From NCBI RefSeq assembly GCF_003075525.1, contig NZ_QDDR01000002.1:1-64000 (forward strand): DNA of 64,000 nt, read 5' to 3'. The stretch is from Pararhodobacter aggregans. Lineage in GTDB: Bacteria; Pseudomonadota; Alphaproteobacteria; Rhodobacterales; Rhodobacteraceae. Position 1 is the first letter of the stretch; each line of letters starts with the position of its first letter. The notes under the pieces are model-generated. The model was not told where the DNA came from and searched no databases. It saw nothing but the letters and a program-made list of their open reading frames with translations. Positions 8,815 to 16,677 of the stretch are shown in pieces. Made by a program: the position numbers and the translations under genes.

Positions 8815-10638
8815 ATGGAAACGCAGATCGAGACGATCCTCGCCTTCCTCGAGACCGTGCATCCCTATGACAGCCTGCCGCAGGACGAGATGGCGCGGGT
8901 CGCCGCCTCCTTCGGCCGCAGGGAATACTTCGCCGGTGACGAGATCTATGCCGCGGGCGAACCGCTCAAGGGCCTCTATCTGATCAAGCGCGGCTCGGTC
9001 GAGGTCACCGACCGCAACGGCGTCACCGTCTCGATCCTGGGCCCGCGCAATTCCTTCGGCGAGCGGGGCCTCCTGCGCGACGGGCTGGCGGTGACCACGG
9101 CCACGGCGGTCGAGCCCTCGGTCGTGCTGGTCCTGCCCGAGGTCTGCTGGCGCCAGCTGATCGCCACGGTCCCCGCCTTCGAGCGGTTCTTCAGCCGCAA
9201 CCGCTCGGCCGAGACGCGGGGCAACGACCTGTCGACGCTGAAGGTCGCCGACCTCATGGCCCGCGCGCCGGTCACCCTGCCGCCCGAGGCCAGCGTGACC
9301 GAGGCCGCCCGCCTGATGCGCGAGCGGCATGTGAGTTCCGTGGCCGTGACGCGGGACGAGCTGCTGCTGGGCCTCGTCACCACGCGCGACCTGACGGAAA
9401 AGGTGCTGGCCGAGGAATTGCCGGGCGCCACGCCGCTGAGCGCGGTGATGACCCCCGATCCGCTGTCGCTCAGCCCCGATGCGCTGGGCTCGGACATCCT
9501 GCACACGATGCTGGAACGCCGGATCGGCCATCTGCCGGTGGTGCAGGACGGCCGCCTGAAAGGCATGGTCACCCAGACCGACCTCACCCGCTTTCAGGCG
9601 GTCAGTTCCGCCCAGCTGGTCCGTGATGCCGCGACCGGCGAGACGCCCGAGGAAATGGCCGCCGTCACCGCCCGCATCCCGCAATTGCTGGTGCAGCTGG
9701 TCGCCGCCAACAGCGCGCATGAGGTGGTGACGCGGCTCATCACCGACGTGGCCGATACCGTGACGCGGCGGCTGCTGAAACTGGCCGAGGCGCAGCTGGG
9801 CCCGCCGCCGGTGCCCTATGTCTGGCTCGCCTGCGGCAGCCAGGGCCGGCAGGAACAGACCGGGGTGTCGGATCAGGACAATTGCCTGATCCTCGACGAT
9901 GCCGTGACGGCGGACGACATGGCCTATTTCCGGGCGCTCGCGCGCTATGTCTCGGACGGGCTGAACCTCGCGGGCTATGTCTATTGCCCCGGCGACATGA
10001 TGGCCACGGCCGAGCGCTGGTGCCAGCCCAAGGCGGTCTGGCGGCGCTATTTCCGCGGCTGGATCGACACGCCCAGCCCCGAGGCGCAGATGCTGGCCTC
10101 GGTCATGTTCGACCTGCGGCCGATCGGCGGCACCGTCGCGCTGTTCCGCGACCTGCAGGAAGAGACGCTGCATCTGGCCGCGAAGAACTCGATCTTCGTC
10201 GCGCACATGATCTCGAATTCGTTGAAGCACCAGCCGCCGCTGGGCCTGCTCAGGGGCTTCGCCACGATCCGCTCGGGCGAGCACAAGAACCACATCGACA
10301 TGAAGCACAACGGCGTCGTGCCTGTCACGGATATTGCCCGGGTCTATGCGCTGCGGGGCGAGCTGACCGAGGTCAACACCCGCGCCCGGATCGAGGCGGC
10401 CGAGGCGGTCGGCGTCGTCTCGGTCTCGGGCGCGCGCGACCTGATCGAGGCGTATGACCTGATCGCCCGCCTCAGGCTGGAAAACCAGGCGGCGCTGGTC
10501 AAGGCGGGGCGCAAGCCCGACAATTTCCTCGCGCCCTCGGATCTGTCGGATTTCGAGCGCAGCCACCTGCGGGACGCCTTCGTGGTGATCCGCACCATGC
10601 AATCGGCGCTGGGCCAGCGCAGCGGGGTTCTGGGATGA
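8815..10638 (+). CDS. cNMP-binding / CBS pair / DUF294 nucleotidyltransferase-like signalling protein
   Basis: A soluble 607-residue regulator. Domains in order: a cyclic-nucleotide-binding-like beta-roll (about 15-120, with GDEIYAAGEPLKGLYLIKRG), two CBS domains (about 142-262, binding adenine nucleotides in this family), then a DUF294 putative nucleotidyltransferase with GSQGR at 341-345 and the acidic pair D353/D355 (SDQDN), and DUF294_C. This resembles GlnD/KtrE-like N-terminal nucleotidyltransferases. In Pseudomonas a homologous protein sits between the acetate-type symporter and an exonuclease gene, so the linkage here is conserved. I chose the ATG at 8815 because GGGAA lies 6 bases upstream; an ATG at 8809 is possible. 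It may sense energy charge and modify a partner, but the target is unknown. Confidence 0.85.
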   Translation: METQIETILAFLETVHPYDSLPQDEMARVAASFGRREYFAGDEIYAAGEPLKGLYLIKRGSVEVTDRNGVTVSILGPRNSFGERGLLRDGLAVTTATAVEPSVVLVLPEVCWRQLIATVPAFERFFSRNRSAETRGNDLSTLKVADLMARAPVTLPPEASVTEAARLMRERHVSSVAVTRDELLLGLVTTRDLTEKVLAEELPGATPLSAVMTPDPLSLSPDALGSDILHTMLERRIGHLPVVQDGRLKGMVTQTDLTRFQAVSSAQLVRDAATGETPEEMAAVTARIPQLLVQLVAANSAHEVVTRLITDVADTVTRRLLKLAEAQLGPPPVPYVWLACGSQGRQEQTGVSDQDNCLILDDAVTADDMAYFRALARYVSDGLNLAGYVYCPGDMMATAERWCQPKAVWRRYFRGWIDTPSPEAQMLASVMFDLRPIGGTVALFRDLQEETLHLAAKNSIFVAHMISNSLKHQPPLGLLRGFATIRSGEHKNHIDMKHNGVVPVTDIARVYALRGELTEVNTRARIEAAEAVGVVSVSGARDLIEAYDLIARLRLENQAALVKAGRKPDNFLAPSDLSDFERSHLRDAFVVIRTMQSALGQRSGVLG

Positions 10639-10656
10639 CAAGAGAAGGGACGCGCG

Positions 10657-11211
10657 ATGCTGCTTGATCTGATCGGGGCGCTGGCCGCCGGACTGGGCCT
10701 TCTGGGGCTGGTCCTGCTGGTCAACCGCGTGCTCCTGCGCGGCCGTATCGGGCGCTGGATCTATCCGGCGACGGTGGCGCTGGGCATGGTCAGCTACACG
10801 GTCTGGGCCGAATACACTTGGGCCGACCGCACCATCGCCGCCATGCCGCAGCTGGAACTGGCGCGCGAAAGCGGCTCGCCCGCCTTCTACCGGCCCTGGA
10901 GCTATGTCTTCCCGCGCACCACGCGGATGATCGCCATCGACCGTTCGCAGACCCGCACCCATCCCGAACAGCCCGGGCTGGTGATGACCCGCGTCGTGCT
11001 GATCGGCCGGTGGGAGCCGGTGCGCGCGGTAACCGTGGTCTACGATTGCCGGGCGCCCGCCCGGGCCGATCTGGTCGAGGGCGTGAGCCTCAATGCCGAT
11101 GGCACGCTGGAGGGGGCGACCTGGGTGCCGGTCGAGGCCGATGACCCGGTGCTGGCCGCTGCCTGCGCGGCTCAGGAGGAGGGGAGCGATGAACCAGCCA
11201 ACGGAGCCTAA
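10657..11211 (+). CDS. Conserved membrane protein of unknown function in the signalling module
   Basis: A 184-residue protein with two N-terminal membrane segments (about 4-25 and 37-54) followed by a 125-residue domain presumably on the outer face. I do not recognise a named family. The soluble part begins YTWADRTIAAMPQLELAR and carries YRPWSYVFPRTTR; it is hydrophilic with no obvious catalytic motif. It starts 18 bases after the CBS/DUF294 gene and overlaps the response regulator start by 23 bases, so it is translated as part of that operon. A role as membrane anchor or sensor for the module is an inference from position only. Confidence 0.7.
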   Translation: MLLDLIGALAAGLGLLGLVLLVNRVLLRGRIGRWIYPATVALGMVSYTVWAEYTWADRTIAAMPQLELARESGSPAFYRPWSYVFPRTTRMIAIDRSQTRTHPEQPGLVMTRVVLIGRWEPVRAVTVVYDCRAPARADLVEGVSLNADGTLEGATWVPVEADDPVLAAACAAQEEGSDEPANGA

Positions 11212-11629
11212 GCGCATCCTTGTCGTCGAGGACGAGGACAATATCGCCGTCGCGCTGGATTACCTGATGACGCGCGAGGGCTACAGCCAGCAGCGCATCG
11301 CCACCGGCGCCGGTGCGGTCGAGCTGATCCGCGAGACGCGGCCGGATCTGGTGCTGCTCGATGTGATGCTGCCCGAGGTCTCGGGCTATGAGATCTGCCA
11401 GAACGTGCGGCTCGACCCCGCGCTGAACGGGGTGAAGATCCTGATGATGACCGCCCGCGGCTCGGCGATGGAGCGGCGCAAGGGGCTGGCGATGGGCGCC
11501 GATGGCTTCATCTCGAAACCCTTTGAGTTGAAGGCTTTGCGGGCCGAAGTTCGCCGAATCCTGGCCGGGGAGCCGGCCGATGACAGTCCCGATGCCAGCC
11601 GCGCGCCCGGTGAGGCGCGGCATGCTTGA
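11189..11629 (+). CDS. Stand-alone response regulator receiver protein
   Basis: A 146-residue CheY-like receiver without an output domain. The acidic pocket is EDEDN near residue 15, the phospho-acceptor Asp lies in LVLLDVMLPEVSGYEIC, the Thr in MMTARG, and the conserved Lys in FISKPFELKAL. The ATG at 11189 has AGGAGG about 10 bases upstream and lies inside the end of the preceding gene. Its 3' end overlaps the sensor-exonuclease gene by about 50 bases, suggesting translational coupling. A normal partner kinase is not visible here: the next protein has a kinase-like region lacking the phospho-His. Confidence 0.9.
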   Translation: MNQPTEPKRILVVEDEDNIAVALDYLMTREGYSQQRIATGAGAVELIRETRPDLVLLDVMLPEVSGYEICQNVRLDPALNGVKILMMTARGSAMERRKGLAMGADGFISKPFELKALRAEVRRILAGEPADDSPDASRAPGEARHA

Positions 11630-13700
11630 CCGGCTGAGCCTGCGCCTGCGGATCCTGTTGTTCTTCGCGCTGCTGGCCGGTGGCGCGCTGCTCGCCATGG
11701 CGGCGGGGCTTGCCGTCGCCGGGCGCCACGGCGGGCTCACGCCCGAGGCGGTGCAGGGCGCGCTGGTGGCGGGTTTCGCGATCCTCGGGCTGGTGGTCTG
11801 GGTCTGGTTCCTCTTCGATCACAACGTCGCCCGGGCCATCGACACGCTGGCCGCGGCGATCCGCGCCCGGGCCCATGCCGGGATCGAACGCGACCTGGCG
11901 GCCGAGGCGAAGGCGGCGCGCTACCTCGGCGATCTGGCCCCCGCGGCCGAGGCCGTGACCCGCTCGCTGGTCGAGACGCGCAATGCGCTGGCCGAGAGCG
12001 TGGCGCGGGAAACCACACGGCTTGCCGCCGAGAAATCGCGGCTGGAGACGCTGCTCGCCGATGTGCCGGTCGCCGTGCTGCTCTGTTCGGCCGAGCATCA
12101 GCTGGCGTTCTACAACGGGCAGGCGGTGGATATTCTGGGCGGCGGCACCGCGCCGGGGCTGGACCGCAACCTCTTGGATTACCTGCGCGAGGGGCCGATC
12201 CGCCATGCCTATGACCGGCTGGCCGGGGCGGGGGACCCGGATGCGGCCTCGGACCTTCTGTGCGCCACGGTCACCGGGGCGCGGCTGCTGGCGGGGCGGA
12301 TGCGGGTGCTCCGGCGGCGGGAGGAGGGCGTGGCGCCCGGCTATGTGCTGACCCTGCGCGACGTGACCGCCGATATCGCCGCCCATACCAGCCGCGACGC
12401 GCTCTTGTCCGAGGTCTTCGACCGGGTGCGGCGTCCGGCGGCCAATCTGCAGACGGTGATCGGCGTGCTGTCGGAACTGGAGGGGGCCGAGGACGCGCCC
12501 GACCTGTCGGCGGCCATGCGGGCCGAGATCGAGGCGCTGACGCTGGCCATCACCGAGCTGGGCGCGCGTTATGACGCGATCCAGACCGATTGGCGGCCGC
12601 TGATGAACACCCGCTCGGGCGATCTGCTCGACGGGTTGAAGGGGCGGTTTCAGGCCGATGGTTTCAGCCTTGAGACAGAGAGCCTGGACCTGATCCTGCA
12701 GGTCGACGGGTTCGAGATCGTGGCTTTCTGGGCCTGGCTGGCGGGCCGGATCGCGGGCGAAGGGCTGGCAACCGCCTTCCGCATCGTCATCGAGGAAGAG
12801 GACGGGCCCGGCGCCGTCATGCGGCTGTGCTGGCAGGGTGAGCCCTTGTCGGTGGGGCGGCTCGACGGCTGGCTGCCGGGCGCCATGGGCCGCGATACCG
12901 GCGAGTTGACGGCGCGGGCGGTGCTGCAGACCCACGGGACCGAGGCCTGGCCCGAGGCGGGCGAGGGCTGCAACGCCGTGGTGATGCCGATCCGCTCGGT
13001 CCGCCGCGCCGGGCGTCGGGTGGCGCCGCTGAGCCGCAAGGTGGTTTATGACTTCGACCTGCTGTCCAAGGCTCGCAATGCCGCGGTGGCCGACACAAGG
13101 CTCGAAGACCTGACGCTTGTGGTGTTCGACACCGAGACGACGGGCCTCAGCCCCTCGTCCGACGCGGTGGTGCAGATCGCCGCCGTCCGGCTGGTCAACG
13201 GCAAGCGGGTGGAAAGCGAGGTCTTCGACACGCTGGTCGACCCGGGCCGCCCGATCCCGCCCGCCTCCACCGATGTGCACGGGATCACCGATTCCATGGT
13301 GGTCGGCGCCCCGGATATCGCCGAGGCCGGGCGGCGGTTCCACAAATTCGCCGAGGGCGCGGTGCTGGTCGCCCATAACGCGCCCTTCGACATGGAATTC
13401 CTGCGCCGGCAGGAGGGGGCGATCGGCAAGGTCTTCGACCATCCCATTCTGGACACGGTGCTGCTGTCGGCGGTGGTCTATGGCCAGCTGGAACAGCATT
13501 CGCTCGATGCGCTGACCGCCCGGCTGGGCATCACCATCCCCGAGGAGGCGCGCCACACCGCCATCGGCGACACCATTGCCACGGCTGACGCCTTCCTCAA
13601 GCTGGTGCCGATGCTGAAGGCGCGGGGGCTCACCACCTTCGGTCAGGTGGTGGCCGAGGTCCGCAAGCACGGGCGGCTCCTGAAGGATCTGAACGGCTAG
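11580..13700 (+). CDS. Membrane pseudo-histidine kinase fused to a DnaQ-type 3'-5' exonuclease
   Basis: A 706-residue protein. Residues 24-47 and 61-79 are membrane helices; 82-155 is a HAMP-like/helical linker; 155-265 is a PAS-like sensor; 265-335 resembles a histidine-kinase dimerisation domain, but the usual SHELRTPL box reads FDRVRRPA, without the His; 345-475 resembles a degraded ATPase domain. Residues 512-680 are a DEDDh exonuclease with D517/E519 (DTETTG), D604 (HNAPFD), H659 and D664 (HTAIGD), so the nuclease looks intact. In Pseudomonas a shorter exonuclease gene accompanies the same symporter/CBS genes. GGGGAG lies about 7 bases before the ATG at 11580; a start at 11622 is also possible. 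The stop overlaps the opposite malonyl-CoA decarboxylase stop by 2 bases. Confidence 0.85.
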   Translation: MTVPMPAARPVRRGMLDRLSLRLRILLFFALLAGGALLAMAAGLAVAGRHGGLTPEAVQGALVAGFAILGLVVWVWFLFDHNVARAIDTLAAAIRARAHAGIERDLAAEAKAARYLGDLAPAAEAVTRSLVETRNALAESVARETTRLAAEKSRLETLLADVPVAVLLCSAEHQLAFYNGQAVDILGGGTAPGLDRNLLDYLREGPIRHAYDRLAGAGDPDAASDLLCATVTGARLLAGRMRVLRRREEGVAPGYVLTLRDVTADIAAHTSRDALLSEVFDRVRRPAANLQTVIGVLSELEGAEDAPDLSAAMRAEIEALTLAITELGARYDAIQTDWRPLMNTRSGDLLDGLKGRFQADGFSLETESLDLILQVDGFEIVAFWAWLAGRIAGEGLATAFRIVIEEEDGPGAVMRLCWQGEPLSVGRLDGWLPGAMGRDTGELTARAVLQTHGTEAWPEAGEGCNAVVMPIRSVRRAGRRVAPLSRKVVYDFDLLSKARNAAVADTRLEDLTLVVFDTETTGLSPSSDAVVQIAAVRLVNGKRVESEVFDTLVDPGRPIPPASTDVHGITDSMVVGAPDIAEAGRRFHKFAEGAVLVAHNAPFDMEFLRRQEGAIGKVFDHPILDTVLLSAVVYGQLEQHSLDALTARLGITIPEEARHTAIGDTIATADAFLKLVPMLKARGLTTFGQVVAEVRKHGRLLKDLNG

Positions 13701-15043
13701 CCCGGCAGCGCCTTGCGCAGCGCGTCCGAGGCGGCGATGGTCCCGGCCTCGGCAAAGCCCTCGTGATTGCGCTCGATCTCGTTCGGGGCATAGAGGTAGT
13801 TCACCATCAGCCCCTGCGATTGCCGCAGGCCATTCTCCGACAGGTCGCCCAGCGGGTTCAGCCGCTCCAGCCGCGCGCCATTGCCCAGATGGAAGCGCGC
13901 CACCGGATCGACCGGCCGGCCGCGCCGGTCGCGGGCCTTGAGGAAATAGAGCGCGGCGGCGGGGATCAGCGCGGCCTTGGCCCGGGCGGCGGCCTCAGAA
14001 TCCTGGTGCCAGAGGGGCTGTTCGAGCACAGTCAGCGCCTCCCTCAGCGGCGCGGCCAGCAAGCCCTGATCGCCCGCCTTGCGCTCGGCCGCCAGCCAGC
14101 GGGCGAAGCCGGGCACGGGCGAGAGGGTGACGAAGTTGCGGATGCCGGGCAGGGCCTCGCGCAGCACCTCCACCACCTGCTTGATGAGGAAATTGCCGAA
14201 GGACACGCCCGCCAGCCCGCGCTGGGTGTTCGAGATCGAATAGAAGACCGCGGTCGTCGCCTCCTCGGCCGGGATCGGCTGGCGGGAAAGGTCCAGCAGC
14301 GGGCCGACGGCGCCCGGGATCTCGCGGGTCAGCGCCACCTCGACGAAGATCAGAGGCTCGTCCACCAGCTGCGGGTGGAAGAAGGCAAAGCAGCGCCGGT
14401 CCGTGGGTTGCAGGCGGTTGCGCAGGTCGTCCCAGTTCTGGATCTGGTGCACGGCCTCGTAACGGATGATCTTTTCCAGGATGCTGGCCGGGGTGTTCCA
14501 GTCGATCTGGCGTAGCGTCAGGAAGCCGCGGTTGAACCACGAGCCGAAGAGATGGGCGAAATCCTCGTCCACCGGGCGCAGGGCCGGGGTCTCGGGCAGG
14601 GCGCCCAGCAGATCCTCGCGCATGCCGACCAGCGCCGCGGTGCCACCCGGCGCCAGGTTGATGCGGCGGAACAGTTCCTGCCGCCGGGGTTCGGCGGCGG
14701 CGTGCAGCCCCTCCAGCGCCGCGGGCTCGCCGGCCTGCAGCGCGGCGACGGCGCGGGCCACGCCCTCGGCATCCGGGCCATACCGCTCGGCCAGCAGCAG
14801 CAGGAAGGCGTGGCGCTCGGCCATCGGCGCGGCGCCATAGGCGCGCACCAGAGAGCGGGCCAGCGCCACGCCCGAGGCCTCGCCCCGCCGCGACAGAAGC
14901 AGATCGGCCAATTGCACCAGATCCGGCGCGCTGACCGGCCCCTCGGGATTGCGCCATCCGATCAGCGCCCGGCCGCGTTCGCTCATCGCGTCCAGAAGAT
15001 CGCCCAGGAAAGCCGGGCGTTCGGGCAGAAAGACCTTGATCAC
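13697..15043 (-). CDS. Malonyl-CoA decarboxylase
   Basis: Converts malonyl-CoA to acetyl-CoA and CO2. The 448-residue product matches bacterial family length. Recognisable parts: an N-terminal helical bundle (SERGRALIGWRNPEGPVSA), then the GNAT-like catalytic domain with FHPQLVDEPLIFVEVAL, YSISNTQRGLAGVSFGNF, TLSPVPGFARWL and late FHLGNGARLERLNPLGD. I start it at the GTG at 15043, which has AGAGG upstream and begins VIKVFLPERPAFLGDLL; no ATG is suitably placed. It is divergent from a TAXI-TRAP operon, sharing the 15044-15215 region, which suggests that the transporter brings in a substrate (malonate is one guess) whose breakdown passes through malonyl-CoA. Product acetyl-CoA is shared with acs. 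Confidence 0.93.
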   Translation of the reverse strand: MIKVFLPERPAFLGDLLDAMSERGRALIGWRNPEGPVSAPDLVQLADLLLSRRGEASGVALARSLVRAYGAAPMAERHAFLLLLAERYGPDAEGVARAVAALQAGEPAALEGLHAAAEPRRQELFRRINLAPGGTAALVGMREDLLGALPETPALRPVDEDFAHLFGSWFNRGFLTLRQIDWNTPASILEKIIRYEAVHQIQNWDDLRNRLQPTDRRCFAFFHPQLVDEPLIFVEVALTREIPGAVGPLLDLSRQPIPAEEATTAVFYSISNTQRGLAGVSFGNFLIKQVVEVLREALPGIRNFVTLSPVPGFARWLAAERKAGDQGLLAAPLREALTVLEQPLWHQDSEAAARAKAALIPAAALYFLKARDRRGRPVDPVARFHLGNGARLERLNPLGDLSENGLRQSQGLMVNYLYAPNEIERNHEGFAEAGTIAASDALRKALPG

Positions 15044-15126
15044 GGTGAGCCTCTGACATCGGGCACCGACCGGGGCGGTGCGGGTGGTTCGGGCCCTCGC
15101 CGACGCAACGCGAGGCCCGGGGTTTC

Positions 15127-15184
15127 TTGACAAGTCGCTGCTGCGACCTTGTTTCAAGGTTGCCTCTTTGACCGGTTCGGTCAA
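15127..15184 (+). promoter_or_regulatory. Promoter/operator region of the first TAXI-TRAP operon
   Basis: TTGACA (15127-15132) is a good -35, with a weak TGTTTC at 17 bases as -10. Downstream is a 7-bp inverted repeat, TTGACCG-GTT-CGGTCAA (15168-15184), between promoter and ribosome binding site, a natural position for a repressor operator. The regulator is not identified. Confidence 0.5.
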
Positions 15185-15215
15185 GGATGGGTCCATAAAA
15201 AAGGGAGGTACCATA

Positions 15216-16187
15216 ATGTTCCATTCGTACCGGCTTTCGGCCGCCATGTTCGCCATTGCGCTGGGGACCGCTGTCCCGGCCATGGCGCAGACCCAGCTGT
15301 CCATCGCCACCGGCGGCACCGGCGGGGTCTATTACCCGATGGGCGGCGGCCTGGCCGAGATCATCAACAACCGCATCGACGGCTATTCGGCGACCGCCGA
15401 AGTCACCGGCGCCTCGGTCGAGAATATGGGTCTGATCGCCACGGGCGACGCGGATCTGGCCATCGCGCTGGCCGATACGGTCGAGCAGGCCTATTCCGGC
15501 ACCGGCCGGTTCGAGGGCCAGCAACTGCCGATGGTGCGGGGCCTGGCTTCGATGTACGCCAACATGGTGCAGATCGTGGCGCTGGACAGTTCGGGTGTGA
15601 CCTCGCTTTCCGATCTGCGCGGGCGCCGGGTATCGGTCGGCGCGCCGGGGTCGGGCACCGAGGTGAACGCCGAACAGATCCTCACCGCTAACGGCATCAG
15701 CTATGACGATATCGACGAGCAGCGGCTGAACTTCAACGAGACCGCCGATGCGTTGGCCAATGGCGATATCGACGTCGGCTTCTGGTCGGTCGGCGCGCCG
15801 ACCTCGTCGATCCTGAACCTCGCCACCACGCAGTCGATCCATGTGATCCCGCTGACCGAGGACGAGATGACCGCGGCCATCGGCGCCAACCCAGTCTTCG
15901 CCCGCACCCAGCTGGCGGGCGGCACCTATACCGGCGTGGACGAGGCCGTCGCCGTGGTCGGCGTGCCCAACGTGCTGGTGGTGTCCGCCGAGATGGACGA
16001 CGATCTGGCCTATGCGATCACCAAGGCCATGTTCGAGAACATCGCCGACCTGCAGGCCGTCCACCCGGCCGCGAACGAGACCACGGTCGAGTTCACGCTG
16101 AACGCGACGCCGGTGCCGCTGCACCCCGGCGCGATCCGCTATTTCGAGGAGATCGGCGCCACCATCCCGGACCGCCTGCGTCCGTGA
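15216..16187 (+). CDS. TAXI-family TRAP transporter substrate-binding protein (system 1)
   Basis: A 323-residue periplasmic receptor. The signal peptide ends AVPAMAQ near residue 25. The mature protein starts LSIATGGTGGVYYPMGGGLA, the classic TAXI entry motif, and contains IATGDADLAIALADT and VSVGAPGSGTEVNAEQIL, where the ligand-binding loop sits. GGGAGG lies 7 bases before the ATG at 15216. The stop overlaps the GTG start of the DUF1850 gene (GTGA), and the fused permease follows, giving the standard SBP-DUF1850-permease set. The ligand is unknown; TAXI proteins with known ligands bind small carboxylates such as glutamate. Divergence from malonyl-CoA decarboxylase points to a dicarboxylate. 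Confidence 0.93.
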   Translation: MFHSYRLSAAMFAIALGTAVPAMAQTQLSIATGGTGGVYYPMGGGLAEIINNRIDGYSATAEVTGASVENMGLIATGDADLAIALADTVEQAYSGTGRFEGQQLPMVRGLASMYANMVQIVALDSSGVTSLSDLRGRRVSVGAPGSGTEVNAEQILTANGISYDDIDEQRLNFNETADALANGDIDVGFWSVGAPTSSILNLATTQSIHVIPLTEDEMTAAIGANPVFARTQLAGGTYTGVDEAVAVVGVPNVLVVSAEMDDDLAYAITKAMFENIADLQAVHPAANETTVEFTLNATPVPLHPGAIRYFEEIGATIPDRLRP

Positions 16188-16660
16188 GCCGTGGATCCCG
16201 AGGGCGGCCCGTCGTGGCCGCCCTTCTTCTCTGCCTCGTGCCGGGTTACGCCCCGGCCGCCGAGATCCGCGTGAGCCTTGCCGATAGCGGCGAGGTTCTG
16301 GCCCGGCTGCCCATCGAGGAGGGCGGGCGCTGGAGCGTGCTCTGGCACCACTCCGTCGATGGCTACGAGGTCGAGGACGTCTACGAGGACCGCGACGGCA
16401 TCATGCTGCTGGTGCGCTCGCATCTGCCCGATTTCGGCGCGGGGCTGGGGCATATCCCGGGCCGCGGGCGCCAGACCTCGGACGGCGCGGGCGGCTACTG
16501 GATCGAGGATATCGACGAGCCGGTGCCGGGCAATGCCTATGTCCTGCGCCCCGGGCGCGCCGCGGTGAACCACCGGCTGCGCACCGAGGCTGACGAAATC
16601 TCGCTGACCGCGCTCGCCGAACACCGGCGGGTCCGCATCGCCCTAATTCCCGACCCCTGA
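16184..16660 (+). CDS. DUF1850 protein, TRAP-associated
   Basis: A 158-residue protein with a signal-like N-terminus (VVAALLLCLVPGYAPAAE). DUF1850 marks seen include VLWHHSVDGYEVEDVYE, corresponding to the family HSV..P..E segment, and a DFGAGLGHIPGRG stretch. It starts with GTG overlapping the previous stop, so it is translationally coupled. DUF1850 genes sit between TAXI receptors and fused TRAP permeases in many bacteria and are thought to be an extra small component of these transporters, but their function is not established. It is followed after 17 bases by the permease. Confidence 0.85.
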   Translation: MSRGSRGRPVVAALLLCLVPGYAPAAEIRVSLADSGEVLARLPIEEGGRWSVLWHHSVDGYEVEDVYEDRDGIMLLVRSHLPDFGAGLGHIPGRGRQTSDGAGGYWIEDIDEPVPGNAYVLRPGRAAVNHRLRTEADEISLTALAEHRRVRIALIPDP

Positions 16661-16677
16661 CATCCCGGAGCCGGACC

